Assembly (NCBI GenBank): GCA_036768485.1
Contig: JAVLUZ010000146.1
Span: forward strand, 310,001 to 374,000
Direction: 5' to 3'
From: Mermis nigrescens
Lineage: Eukaryota > Nematoda > Enoplea > Mermithida > Mermithidae
Length of the DNA stretch: 64,000 nt
Below the pieces are notes generated by a model. The model did no database searches. It saw nothing but the letters and a program-made list of their open reading frames with translations, and was not told where the DNA came from. This document shows positions 9,901 to 24,900 of this stretch, one piece after another. Each line of letters starts with the position of its first letter. Position 1 is the stretch's first letter. The position numbers and the translations under genes are program-made.

Positions 9901-12900
9901 AATTCAAATTTTGAAATTTTTTGTTGTTTTTTTCGCCATACCACCATTTCTAAGGCCATTTTTTGATCTTTGAAAAATCTTGCACCCCCAGAATTTTGGT
10001 GCCGCCCACCTATGCTCGTAACTTCTCAATGACGAAAGCAGTTGAAATGCGGTTTGCTTGGATAAAAAGTCAATCATTCCTGCATCACAAAGTTGAAGTG
10101 ATAATTATATGTACCTATCGCGTTATCTAAAAGGTAAAAACAATTTAGCACGTCGTTTTTTCGTGTCATTAAGGCGTCTGTCAGAAGGATTAATTGCATT
10201 TGTCGCCCTGTAACTTAACAGCACTCTGAGACATTTTAGCGAAACTTCTTTTACTCTAAAGCCCCTCTATCTAGCTAACGTTGAAGTGATTTGCTTCACG
10301 GCATTTGGGATTACTGTAAAATAAAAAGCTTCAATCAGAAATTGCACGTTTTGGCGAGTGCTCGCAAATTAAAAACGTTGATTATGAGTGGAGTAACCCG
10401 TAGGAAAAGCGCATTTGCATCAGACAGGCTGAACTTATCGAGGCGAAAATAAGTGGAGTAATAAATAAAAGACTGCTTATATCATATAAAGCAAATCGCG
10501 TTTAATTATCTTTTTCTCTTAAGTTAATGTGTTCTGAAGTTGGCTTATTTTATGCACTGAACCTGTAAAAGCATGAGAAAAACAACTATTACTAAATTTA
10601 GTGTTAAGCGATGACAGCTAAACCAGCATCATTGAAACTTTACTACATTCCCGCAGTGATAATAGGCTCTTAGACGAAGCAAACCGCGTTCAATTTGAAC
10701 AAACGTATAAAAAGTTATACGGTCCAATATGCGATTCGTTTTTTTACCCGCCCTGTATGAGGTACGAACAAAAAAGCAGTGGAAAGCAGAGGTACGATTC
10801 GCATAAACGCACGAGCTTACTCTGATCGGTAAGCAAAAGAAATTATCAAATCCCGCTTTATAAAACCAAAGTTCAGAGATGACGACATATAGATTCGACG
10901 AGGGAGGAGCATGCAGGGGCGCATGGGGTTGGAGACTTTAGACCAGTGGTTTTTTGTACGAAGCCCGTTTTTACATGTATATAGATGGTCCTCAAAAGTC
11001 TTTGTACATTTTGTACATGCAAACTTTTGTGTACTATAATATGGTACAGTAGCGATTTTAGTGTAGTAAAACAGGGCTTTCTATCTTTGGCAGTGTATTT
11101 TAGCTAATTTATGGGTTTCTGACGCCACAAATTACTAAAAAGTGTCTCAAAACGGCGCGAAGCGCCGAAAAATCTGACATTTTTCCATTCTAAATGCAAA
11201 TTCTGCCATTTTAAACATATATATAGGACAAACAAATACTCATTCCGGCGCGAAGCATCGAAAATTTTTGGGAATTTTACACCTTTTTACAGTTTTTGTC
11301 TTCCCAAAAATCTTTGTGCATTTTGTACACACAAATTTCTGGGTACTAATGGTACAGTAGCGATTTTAGTGTGGTAAAAAACAGAGTTGTTCGACCTTTG
11401 GTAGTGTATTTCAGCTAATTTCTGGGTCTCTAAGGACAAAATTCACTAAGAATCGTCTTAAAACGGCAAAAATTTCACATTTTTCCTTTAGAAATTCAAT
11501 TTATGCCATTATAAAGATATATAGAACACACAATTGCTCATTTCGGCGCGAAGCGCCGAAAAGTTTTGCGAATTTCAGACCTTTTTCGCAATTTTTGTCT
11601 TCCCGAAAATCCTTGTACAATGGAAAAAATCTTTGCCGAGTTCAAAAAAACAAGTGGTTTAGACCTTAGAGAATCAATTAGATCCCCGGAATTGAATTGT
11701 TATATATTATTATATTATTATATTACCAGTTTAACGCCATCCACACCCCAAGAATTTGGCTGCCGCCCAAGTATAGAGAGGGGTGTAAATTCGTTAGACA
11801 CATATAACAAAATACTACATATACCATAGCGTTATGCTCGAATCTGTTTTCATTGGCACTTGAATTAGCGAAATTAGCACCGATCGATCCATCGTGGGAT
11901 CCCGTTGCTTCCTGACACAAACGTTTAAATAATGCTCTCGTATCCGGCTTTAGAGAGCTGAAAAAAAGGGAAAATCAGTAAGAAAAATTTAAAAAAATTA
12001 GTTTTTTAATTGAAAATTTAAAAAAAAATAGAAAATTTAGTCAATCATAAAAATAATCAATATTTATTTTGAGGGATGAATTAATCGTACTTAATGAAAA
12101 ATAAGAAAGCATACTTAGACAACGATCGGAGGTACACACAGTCCAAACTTACAAAAAAAAATTGATAAAGCTGATTGAAAAATTTTCTGTCCAATGTACA
12201 TCTTTAAAATGGTTGTATACATATTCAAAAGAGTGAAGTGATTTTTCTGGTTTAAACAATGTGCTTCAAGACCCCCAAAATTGAACTATTTGTCGCTTTC
12301 CCCATCAGACCCATAAAATTCAGCTGCTGATCATGGATGGATCCAACAGTTCAAGGCCAAAAATCGATGACATTAGCCAAATCCTCATTATAAAAATTTT
12401 TGTGCAAGGACAAAATTTTAAGAGGTCTGAGACGCTAATGGTTTATGGGGGCCAGGATGTTTTTAAAGTCAAATTAACACCAAAATCAAAATCGGTTGAA
12501 TAGTAAAAATACCTTTTTTTACGTTTTTGTTCAAGCTACAACTACTGGAAATCAGACATGCATAGCCAGGCATGTAGCTGTGCGGGGGGACCATACGTGG
12601 GCAGCACCGAAATTCTGGGGGTGCAAGATATTTCAAAGGTCAAAAAATGGCCTTAAAAATGGTGGTATGGCGAAAAAACACCATTTTTCAACGTTTTTCA
12701 TCGAGCACTATCCAATGGCTTTAGAAATAGCGAAAAAAACAACAATAAAAAATTGAATTCTAGGGGGTTTTAGTTTCTGGGGGAGGTATTTTGGTTTCTC
12801 GGGGTGCATACCCTTCAAACCCCCCACACGCCCAAATGTGGGAGACAAGTCCCCCAAAATTTTGGAAATACAAGTATTTTTGCAAGGGTCCCCCGAAGGA

Positions 12901-15900
12901 AAAGGTTGAAAGTTGTTGAAGCGCATTTGAAAGACTGCCAGAATAGATTTTAGAACACTTTTAAGCTAATAATTTCGAAATTTCCCAAGTTTTGATTAAG
13001 ACATATTGACTATATCAAAATTTTCCGGGGCTCGCGCTTAATTCTTTATTTTCCGTATTGATTTTCTTTGCAATGGGTACCTTACCTACCATTCAGTACA
13101 AAACAGATTAAGCACAGGGTCGAGCTTGGATATAATGTTTAGAAATCATTTGTGAAATCATTTTATTTAGTTTTTTAATTGAATATGATTAAAAACAAAT
13201 TGAATTTTTCAGAAATTAAAAAAAATTCTTTTCCAATATTTAGAGCTTGCTGAGAAACGCTCGAAAACACCATCATTCTGGCCCATCTACGTGTATTTAA
13301 AGAGATATTTGACTTGAAAAGTTTAGCCCCCCCCAAATTCGGAAGGCCAGCTACCTGCCTGTGCACAGCATGGGAATTCCAAGACAAAGAAATTTTAAAG
13401 TGCCTTTTCTGAGCTCAAAAACATCGTTTTTCGGCGTCTCTGACGATGCTCCATCTTTCTAGAGCATAAAAACACAAAAAATTCGAAAGAAATACAGAAA
13501 AAGTCGATTTAATTGAATAGAATTAGTCAAAAATTTAGTAATATAGCACGAAGCGCCGAAAATTTAACTCTTTTGAGCAAACAGATGTGAAAAACGCTTA
13601 AAACACCCCATTGTATACGAATATTCAGGAAATTTCAGGAAAATCGTGAATTCTAGAGGGTGGGCTAAAAGACATTCCGGAGGATTATGTATGAATGCTG
13701 ACAATCGGCATAAAAAAACTGTTGAAAATCAAAACTTTTTCAAAAATAAAATTATAGAGATCTTGCTAAAAAAAGGAAAAAATTTCAAAGACAAAAATTA
13801 ATTGAAACAGCTGATTTTATAGTAATATGGAAGTCTTAACACCCTACGCCTACGCATATATGCAAGAGGAGGGGTTTTAGGGGATCCCTCCCAAAAGTCA
13901 CTTCTCCCACAAACCCTCCCAAATTACGATTTTTTACCTCCCATTTTCGGCAATCTTTATATCATTTTTACATGCTTTTCTGCCATTTTGGCCAAAAATT
14001 CAAAGTCATTTACCAGCTCAAATGACCGACTACTTTTATATGTCTAAATGTATAAGCTCAATTCCTCCTCAAGCCCTCCTCAAGCCCTTAAGTCCGGCCT
14101 GTCAACGATCACTTCATTATAGATTCAGCCTATGGTGCATAGATGGGCAGCACCAACGTTGTCAGGGGGTGCAAGATTTTTTCAAAGGTCAAAAAATGGT
14201 AATATGGCGAAAAAACACCATTTTTCAACGTTTCTCATTATCCATTGGCATCAAAAAATTGCGAGAAAAAAAACAAAAAAAATTCAAAAATTGAATTCTG
14301 GGGTGGGGGATATTTTGGTTTCTGAGGGGTGCATACCCTCCTACCCCACACGCCCAGGTATGCTATTTAGTCCAAATCTACCGATTGAATGAAATGAATA
14401 ATCATATAAACATATTAAAAAACACATAGTAACAAAATATTATTACATATGTATGTACATATAACAGGAGTATAGGGAATTCCCCAAATTGGTCGTCCCT
14501 TCACCTCCCCAAAGTCAGAAAAATGGACCTCCGATTTTCGGCGAAAACTTAAAAAAACCTACTTATTCATAGTCGTATATATAAAAGGCATCAAGTAGCG
14601 CGCTTCTTCAGCACAGCGTTGCAGCGTTTCGTCCGACAAAGGTCTGATGGACCAATTTCTGAAGCGCAGCATAATCGATAGATCGAAATTTGAAAACTTG
14701 ACCAACAAAAAAATTATAAGTGTAACCATACATTTCCATAGGGGGGGGGTGAGGAGGGGAGGTATTACTCCCCACCTCAGGGTCCGAGACTTGAATCACT
14801 GTCGGACGATTTTGAGCTATCAAACATTTTCTGCATCGATTTTTGGGTATAAAAGCAGCGAAGATACTAATAATTTGTTCGGCGCTGCGCGCCGACTAAT
14901 ACATTTCTGTTTTGTTTACCCATAAAATATCTAGAATGAACTTAAAATGATCTGAAAAGTCTGAATTTCTGATGAATTCTTATATTTTTTACTTACAAAA
15001 GCAACGAAACTAGTCAGAATGGTACGAAAAAGTAGTTAAAAATGCAGTTTGTTTGCATTAAAACATGCTATATAGGACTGTTTTAGCCAGTGTTTGTCAC
15101 TGTTTGATTTGGCACAAAAAGCCGTCTCAGACTCTCTAATTTAGTGGTCCTAAATTTTGGGATTTCATCCGCCCTAGACTTTCAACCTTGGGAAACTATG
15201 AGTGTAACCATATGTAGATATGGACGATATAAAAAATGAACTAAACTACGTATAAACTTTTGTACTTTGAGACAGAATAATTTTAAATAATTGAGAATGA
15301 AAAATTGGCCCTTTTATGGCAATTTGAAAGAATTCATGCAGAATATAAAATACTTAAATTAAACGATTCTGATAGCACATCCGTTTTTGTTTAAAAACAT
15401 CTGAACGGCTGACTCTATGTGAGATTGTTCCCGTCCTTTCTTGCGCACGTACATATAATCCTGAGGCAAGGACTAATAAATAAATTTGGCCGGAAATGAG
15501 GTACAGTCAAACCTGGATATACGACACTTCTCGGAACCTAGTTTGAATGCGTCTTGCAACGGAGTGTGCCCTATGCATTAAAGGATAAGGTGGGGAGCAG
15601 GGGTAACGAGATTTTAACTCCCTCGAAACCATACATGTAACAGGAGAATGGGAGGATCCCCCACCCAAAGTCGGACGTCCACCTATCCCCCAAGGCCAGA
15701 ACATTTTCGAACCCCCACCCCAATTTTTGGTAAAAATTAATTTTTTTGGCCGTTTTTAGGCATTTTTTGGCCAAAAATTGGAGGTCATTTACCCTTCCCC
15801 TCCTACAAATGGCCGGGAGCCGGGACCCCCCCCCCAATTTCGAGCCGTTACATGTATTCTCGTCAAATTTTCCGCCATATTTTCATTTTTTAACTTATTT

Positions 15901-18900
15901 TTATCATTCGAATTTTTCGAATCCTTTAGTGTTTGTACATCTCAAAAATATAGATCATCTTCACAAACGCCAAAAAAATGATGTCTTTGACGCGTATCCA
16001 CCGTTTTTGAGCTGAAAAGGGCACTTGAAAAAATTTTTTTGGTTCCACTTCCCCACCCAGATTTCCCATGCTGCGCATGCCTGCTCTAATGTATAAAAGG
16101 ATTACGGTTTACTTCAAAAGAAACGCAACTTACAGACATTTCAGTGAAAAAACTCAATTATCTTCGTTTGTTTAATTGATTTTGATGGCTTTTTTACACA
16201 TAGTACCGATAGTAATTTTTGATTACCCTTTTTTGCGCTAAAAATTGCATGGTACTTTGCATAAATCTCCACGGTTGTTTAATATCTAGTAATTAAAGTG
16301 CCGCTTTTTATAGCCGAAGAGCCGCGTTCTACAACCCTACATACATGTACACGGGGCTGAGGGCCGACCATACCTGGGCGGAGGGGGGGGGGGGTATGCA
16401 CCCCCAGAAACCAAAATAAAGAATTTTGGACTTAGTTGGTTTTTTTCGCAATTTTGTTGATTCCAATGGGTGGTGCTCGATGAGAAACGTTGAAACATGG
16501 TGTTTTCTTCGCTATTCCACCATTTTTAAGGCCATTTTTTTGACCTTTGAAAAATTTTGCACCCCCACCCCACAGCTTTGGTGCCGTCCACCTATGGGGC
16601 TGACTCTACCTCCTGAAGATCAGCCATGTAGATACTGTCCGGCGATTTGGAGCCGACGGAGCAGTTTCCTACTCGTATATCATTTTTGAGGGCAAAATGC
16701 CAAAATTTTTCCCGCGCGTCGCACCGGATTAACAGCTTTATGTGTTTTTTACTCAGAAAAGCGCCCAAAATTATGTCAAAATCGTGTAAAAACCAGAAAA
16801 AATTAAAATTTCTCTTCTAATTGACCAATTTATATACTTTTCAGAGCTAAAAACGATATAACTCAGTCAAAATGGACCGAAAATGTTTTAAAAATGCCGT
16901 TTAACCACGAAAAGCGTTTAATAACCTACCGTTTTTGATTTTTTGGATTTCACCACCTCCCATCACTGCCGACCCTGGCCTAATGCACCTATGCTACCGC
17001 CGAGTGTTTTACAAACCCTGCTTTATATGTATATAGTACATACGTGTTAGGCTGCATGCAACAGAATCAGATTAGTTACTATAGGTTAATAAAGTAATTT
17101 AACTGCTTTGTTAACTATAATTTTAAATTTTATAGACTGATAAGCCGAGTTTAATAGGCGAGTATGTATGCATCTGATGCATTACGAACGACTGGGGCCA
17201 GAGATTTATCGGGTAATACATGCCGTAAAGTCATACATATGAATTTCAGAGTATTTTATTTTTTATTTTATTTTTTATTTTATTTTTTACTCCTTAATAT
17301 TAAAGTTATTAAAGAAAGCCGGATTTTTCTCTAATGAATTCTTCCTAAATAGTATACGAATTATGAAATTTGAAAAAATTTGAAGGATAAAAAAGAAATA
17401 GATTAAAATAAACAACTTAGCCCAAAGATTTATCGGGTAATACATGCCGTAAAGTCATACATACATATGAATTTCTACAATATTTTATTTACTAGTTTGA
17501 TTTTTATTTTATTTTTTACTCGTTAATATTAAACTTGTTAAAGAATGCCGGATTTTTCCCCTACCGACTTCTTCCTAAATAGTTTACGAATTATGAAATT
17601 TGAAAAAATTAGAAGGATCAAAAAAGAAATAGACTAAAGTATATGTATAATTACTTACGTTACGGTATCCGACGAATGAGAAACGCTACTTTCGGAGTAC
17701 AACAAGGACTGAGGATGATAAATTCGTTGCAGCATCGTAAATGGAATAGGTTTGATTTCGTGAAGCGGTTTCCCGGTCCGATGATGTTGTAAAACCGTAT
17801 TTGCTATCTTTACCGTAATAGAAAGAAAGCGACGATGAAATAATAAAATTAAAAAAAGATAAAAATAAAATAATAAAATAATAATAAAAATAATAATACA
17901 ACAATATAACAAACAAAAACATTAAATCAGAGATAGGAATGAAACAAGCGCGTAACTTACCAGAGAAGGTCGATAAATAAAAAACGAATATGTATGTACA
18001 TAACAATCTGTAAGATAACAGAATAAGTATAAAAATTAAAAAATGACAAATATATGCAATATAAAATGCGTAGTAACGTACACGACGACATATGCATACC
18101 TAAAATACGCAATGCTAGAAGTAAACTTTGACTAAGAATCAACATAATTAAGAAATGCGGGTGCGAATCAACAAATGAATTTTTAGAATTTATGTCTATT
18201 TTTTAAACACATTTTCTAAATTTAACAAATATCCAATACACAAAAGTTTGCTGTTGCGGCTCGTCTGACCGAAATGCGGGTCTTGAGCTAATTTTTGACC
18301 AAAAATTGATTTGTTCTCAATTTTGCGGGTAAAAATTTGCTCCTGAAGTGTTTCCGGTCAAAAAAATGTTCTAGAATAACATGTAGGGCTAGTGAAATAC
18401 TTTTTAATGATTGCGTTGCAAGATCTACAGTATTCCGGTTGGCAGTAGACATTTATTAAAAGTTTCGATTATTAAAAAATTCAACAAATCGCGTTATTAG
18501 AAAAGTGAATGACAGAAAACAGTTTACGCTGATTAGCGTACGTGTAAAATAAAAGTCGAACTAGAATGAGAACAAAAACTGAATAGTAGCATAAGTAAAT
18601 AACCTGAGTATCAAATACGTTTTTCACAGCTATTCCATATTGCTGCCATATGTGATCACAAAATTTCGAGCTATCGTGCATAACCTGCGAGAAGTATGTA
18701 AATATTGGTAAAATTAATAAAATCCATTGAATCAAGATGAGAAGCATAAAAGCAAAATTATAGAGATACATAGATAAAACAAAATGTAAATAAATCACGT
18801 AGCGAAAAACAAAAAAAGAAAGAAAAAGTTGTTGACATCATTTGTTTTCAATAAATATGAAAAAATCACAATTTAGCAGGAGCTGACTTGGTTTTTTAGT

Positions 18901-21900
18901 CAGTTTTGACCCGAAAAAGTTTTTAAAAAATAAATGGTTACTCGGTCCGGCTAAACGAATTGAAAAATTTTGTTATATATTGGGATGTACTTATCTTAAA
19001 CGCGCACATTGTAAAGTATGTAAAGCATTGCTTTAAACTAAAATTATTTCATTTAATTTGATTAATTTATATACAATTTTTGATCAAAATTCAAAGATAA
19101 ATGATAAATAAACGAGTACGCCAAATATGCACCTTTACAACATCTTCGGCCTCCAGCAGTTCCTTGACACCGGATTCGAGAACAATACTAGAACTGTGAG
19201 CCGCATCGAACACGTACGATTTCGACCCGTCGCCCGAGGCTATGATCAGTAGGCTTAAAAACTCCCGATCGCTCACTGTAGCCCATTTGGCGTCAACACC
19301 AAAGGCTGGAACATTGAACGTACGACGACGATCGTCTAATAAGATAAAAAGTGCATACCAAATGTGCAAATGTGCACAGTGTTTTTTTGTACAAGGTCCG
19401 TTTGTACATGTACACGGATGGTTCCTAAAAGTCTTAGTACATTTTGCACATGCAAATTTTTGTGTACTTAATATGGTACAGCAGCGATTTTTGTGTGGTA
19501 AAACAGGGTTTTTCGACCTTTGGCAGTGTATTTTAGCTAATTTCTGGGTTTCTGACGCCAAAAATTACTAAAAATTGTTTCAAAACGGCGCAAACCGCCG
19601 AAAAATATGACGTTTTTTCCGTTTTAAATGTAAATTCTACCATTTGACAGATATATAGGACAGAAAATTACTCATTTCGGCGTCGAGAATCTTACACCTT
19701 TTTTTTACAGATTTTGCCGTCCCAAAAAATCTTTGTACATGTACAAAGACGATATTAAAAATTTTGTACATCGGGAAAAATCTTTGCCGAATACAAAAAA
19801 AAACCGTGAAAGTACACAGGGTATTTAGGGGAGTGAGGGCGCCCACCCATAGCCGTAAAAAATTTTGACAGGTAAGATAATGCGCAGGAATATGAGAAAA
19901 CCTCATCTATTTGCTCGAAAGCCGTAAAATTTTCGACGCTGCGCGCGGCAACGTGGATTATTTTCTATAATTTTGCCTGAAGCGCGATCAAATAATGATT
20001 TTAATATTACTTTTAATCAAATGATATCGCAGCGTATTTGAAGGAAATAAAATTTTTCAAAAAATTTCGAATCTTGTGAGGTTATTGGATAGAGCACTTT
20101 GAAAAACCTCAGAAAATGCGATTTTTACTAACTATCCCTACGAAATTCCAGAGATATCAGCCGATTTACTTTAAGTCCGCCCCTCCTTGGCCGAAGCCTG
20201 TATACGGGCCTGAATGTACACGTCATATTAAGGCATCCGCCTTTTTTATTTATTTGTTTATTGTTGAACAGCTGAATCGTTGAACCATTCAGCGACGACA
20301 ATCTCGACTCATTGGTCTATTCATTATTTTGCATTCAATTTATCAAATTGCGTCTTAGAACGATCACCGGAGGGATTCGAATTCCTAATTTTTTACCTCA
20401 GAAGAGTACTGAGCACACATGGGACGTGAGGGGTGCTTGGGGGCTATGCACCCCCAGAAGTGTTAAATACCCCCCCCTCAGAAATCAAAATCTATCCTCC
20501 CAGAATTCTGAAATTTTGAAAAATTTTGATTTGCCTTTTTAGCTGAATTTGTTGATGCCATTGGATAGTGCTCGATGAGAAACGTCGAAAGATATTGTGT
20601 TCATTTCGCCATTTACGACCACTTTTAAGACATCGACCTTTGTGAAAATTTTTTCACCCCCTCCTCCCAGAATTTCGGTGCTGCCCCACCTATGGTACTG
20701 AGCCCATTTTCAGGAACTTCACGATATCTCTAAATTACTCAAGGCGTTAATTAAATAAATAAAATTCCATTATATTCAAATTTTTTGGTTTCTCTTCATT
20801 TTTGATCAGGGTGCGCAAAGTCAAACTTTCGGCGAAGAGGTGAAAATTAACAGCATGGAGATGGCTAAGTGTTGTAAAAAACGATTCTAGATGAAAAAAC
20901 GACGGCATCGCTGTGAAATCATCTTTTTTGAGGTTTTTCGGGTATAAGTTTTGTTTTTCCGCGCATCGGATAAACAACAAATCTTTTATTGTCAAACACT
21001 TTATGATTGAATCGGTTCCCAGAGCAACTGACTATCGCATCACAAGATCTTTTTAGATGTCAAATATGTCCCTTAAAGTCATAACTTCGTGATTTCATAA
21101 AAACTCGAGCACAAGATTGATGGTCTGGGAAGCCATCTCACCTCGTTGAATTTCACAATCATGCTCCATCCAAAATGGTTATCAGCATACGTGGGCAGCA
21201 AGAAAATTCTGGGGGTGCAAGATTTTCGAAGGTCAAAAAATGGCCTTAAAATGGTGGTATGGCGAAGAATACCATTTTTAGACGTTTCTCATCGAGCACT
21301 ATCGCATTGGCATCAAAAAATTGCGGGAAAACGAAAAAATTTTCAAAAATTGATATTCTGGAGGGGTATTTCGATTTCTGGGGTATTTTGAGTTTCTCGG
21401 GGGTGCATACCCACCGAACCCCACGCCCAGGTGTGGTTATCAGCCATACTGTTTACATGTTTTGAGAAGGTTGTAAAATAAACAGATTAGTACCTTTTGT
21501 CCGAAGATATTCTGCTAACAGTCGTGCCTTTAGGCTCTATGTACCTGCAGTCGCAAATCGTAAATTTATATTGATTTATTTTTTAAAAAACAATGACAAA
21601 TTTCAAGATAGAAACAAATATGTTGGTATTATGTAACTTTGAAAAATCACTAAAATTAAACAATTATTCATCTTTTATGTTTTACATCATATTTTGATGT
21701 GATTACCATATATGTATGAACTTTGGGTGGGTTCACTCTTCCCCAGTACAGATTATTCGCGATTTTCAGAAATTTTCCGAAAAATTCGGAAAAAGGTGCT
21801 GTTTTGAGCGTTTTAGTTATCTATTGGCTCAAAGATGTCAAATTTTCGGCGCTTCGCCCAATTTACCCATTTTCTGGATATATTTCGTTCAATTTGCTCG

Positions 21901-24900
21901 AATTTTTATCCATTTTTCGAGATTTTTCAAAGCTTCTATGCTCTAGAAAGATGGAATCACCAGAAACGCCGAAAAACGATGTTTTTTGACGCGTATTCAC
22001 CATTTTTGAGCTTAAAAAAGGAGCTTTAAAATTTCTACCCCCCCCCTCAGAACTCTTACGATGCGCATGTCCGGCGATTACTGTACGCTCACCGGTCACG
22101 TCGACTCTCTTATCGCCGCTGCCGCCGTAGGTCAAGCAGCGAGCCAAGTCGCCGAGGGCCGATTGCGCCGCCGCCAGCGACTTGACCAACGAGACGCGAA
22201 AAGATGACGCAGCGACGGCGCCGCCGTCGCTCGCGGCGCTGCGATCGCTGGCCGGCGTCGACGCCGGCGACAAAACGCCGGCGTTAGCGTCAGCGACGAC
22301 GCTGCGATCGCTGAGCGGCGAATCGTCCGCGTCGCCGCCGCCGATCAGGAGCGACGGTCGATTGCGCACGATCGACACTTTGTTCGAGCGGATGAAGAAG
22401 ATGTTGCGATTGAGTTTGAGGAATTGCAACAATTCCTTCGGATTAGCGGCGACGTGTTGACGCACTTTGTGCGAAAAACGCTCGCAAAATCGCTTGTACA
22501 ACGCGTCGACGGCTAATGGAGACGTCTGACCTAATAACAAAATTTTAAAAAATAAAAATAAAAAATAATAAAAATAAAAACCTAATAAAAAACGAATACA
22601 ACGTTTACGTTAAGCGTGTTTTTTGGTACAGGATGATTTGGAGTATTTTTCGTCCTTGTACAATGAATAGAAATTAGAAATCCGTAATTTTACTAGAAAA
22701 TGTACTAATTCGGATACATATTCCGCAGATTTCAAAGAAATTCAAGAGGCGCATAGAACTCGATATTATAACTACACTTAGGCAATGCCACATTTCGGCC
22801 AATCTACTACGCGGGGCGAATGGGTAACTTGGATGGGGCTATGTTTTGTACGAGGAGAAAGTTTTCGGAGATCGGGTAAGGAAATTCTACAGTACATAGT
22901 GATCAGTGACTGCATCACGTAAAGCAAGACCGCATATCCTGGAAGCAGACCTACCGTTTTTATGGATGAATACACCGAATTTCGATGCCAATCCACCTTT
23001 ACAGGAACTGACCCACCAATTTAGCTGATAAACCCAACGATTTAGCCGATCTATCCACCTTTTTCAGGGTATAACCCACTGATTAAGGTGATCGACCCAC
23101 CTTGTTCAGGGACTAAACCACCTTTTTTCTTGGACTGACCCACCAATTGACTCGCCGATTTAGCTGATCGACCCACCCTTTTTCAGGAACTGACCCACTG
23201 ATTTAGGTGATCGATCCACCTTTTTCAGGGACTGAACCCACCTTTTTAAAGTAATGCATCACCATTTTTCGGGGACTGACTCACTAATTTAGCTGATCGA
23301 TCCACCTTTTTTCAGAAACTGACTTTGATATTTCAGCTATTTCTATAGCAAAAAATAAAGACTTGTATTCAACTTAAGGCCATTCAAAGTCAGTGTTTTT
23401 GCTTTACTTTGAAAGTAGTAGTAGAAATTTAAAATCTATTTGCTGAGTAGTCGATCATTAAACATAGTAATGATTTATTTTTTAACGTTTGCAGTTCAGT
23501 TCTCAGAGAAAAAATTTCAAAAAAAATAAAAGTTTTCTTGCTTGATTTCAAATTTGCTAATCAAAAATCCATATTCATAATGCTATCTGCAAAACTAATT
23601 TCTCAATATCAAGTTAAAGCTTGACTCCAGAACATTTCGAAATATTTGTCTTTGCATTTAATTTTGCGGTTTTGCAAAGAAAACTAATGAAGAAAATAAT
23701 AAATCGGCGCGAAACGCCGAAAATTGTCGATACATATTCGCTATTTTTAAGTCAAATCTGGGCTTCTACGGTAAGAAATAAGATAGAAAATAAGAAATCC
23801 AGCGCGAAGCGCAGGAAAATTTTGAGTTCAGTAGCTCAAAAGTGTGCCAGAAACGCATTTTGGCTGTCCTTTTAGTAGACTTCGAGAATTTTTAATTTTT
23901 TCTTTCGGGTGACCCTGATGAAAAATAACAATATTTTTTCATTTCAGGGGGCGGACCCCCCGGCTGGTTACGCTCCTGTATATAATTTTCCGGACTATGT
24001 TTGATTTTTCAAGTGAATTTTGGAGTCCTCCCCGTCAGAAAATCCTGGATCCGCCACTGCCTGTCTTTGAACGTATGTACATACGCAAAGATATGAGGAG
24101 ACTAAAACCATCGAAAACCCCCTCGCATTACCGTTCGGCCCCTGGGGCTGATTGACCTCTTCGACCGTCGTTTTCAAAAAGTCCAACGCCTTCAATTTGG
24201 CCCTGACCCCCGGGCTGATCGCCTGGCCTTCCGGCTCAACGCCCAAATCGTCCGATTCGTTGTCCGACGCAATAATTGGTTCGGGCATATGCCTAAGGCG
24301 AACTCGGTCATTTTCCACGACAAAATTATTGGGATGATGCGACAGAAAGTCGGTGAAATCTTTCACGTGCCGACCGGATACGAGCCGAATTTCGGGAGCT
24401 GATTGACTTCGATGACCTGATATAATTGTTTTTTTCTTTAAAATGGGCAAGATCATGCTTGCGAAAATGCCCAACACATTAAAATCATACAGGTAACAGG
24501 GGAGGGTGGATGATTCCCCAACCCAAAGTTAGTAGTTTCCCATCTATCGAAGCCAGCAAAATTTTAATCCCCCTTTTTAGTAAAATATGCGATTTTTTAT
24601 CTTTTTTTAAAATGTTTTTAAGCCTTTTTTGGCCAAAAGCCGAAGATAACATTGAGCCCCCCTTAAAAAAGGCCGGAGATCCCCTCCCGAAATTTCAAGC
24701 ATTAACACGTATGATAACATTTACAATACGGAATAATGGACTATAACAGAATGCAATGAGTTTAAGCGATTCAAAAAATTCAGCAAATTATTTAATATAA
24801 AAAATTCATAAGACGATTAGAAAAAATTAATCAGTTTTACAACGCGACAGTTCGGCGGTGAATAAATTGACGATTTCAGATTCAATATCGCTGACATACA

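Noticed and set aside
11280..11660. Idea that the GCGCGAAGCGCC hairpin is a Helitron 3' end
   Set aside because: No CTRR terminus follows at 10-12 bp, hairpins are internal and multiple, and the host elements have hAT-style 8-bp duplications.
20340..20400. GGGATTCGAATTCC resembling a tRNA T-arm and B box
   Set aside because: No A box, no anticodon stem or acceptor stem at the right distance.
22182..22460. Plus-strand open frame of 92 codons
   Set aside because: Antisense of egl exon 4, kept open by its CG-rich codons. The minus strand has matching splice sites and homology.
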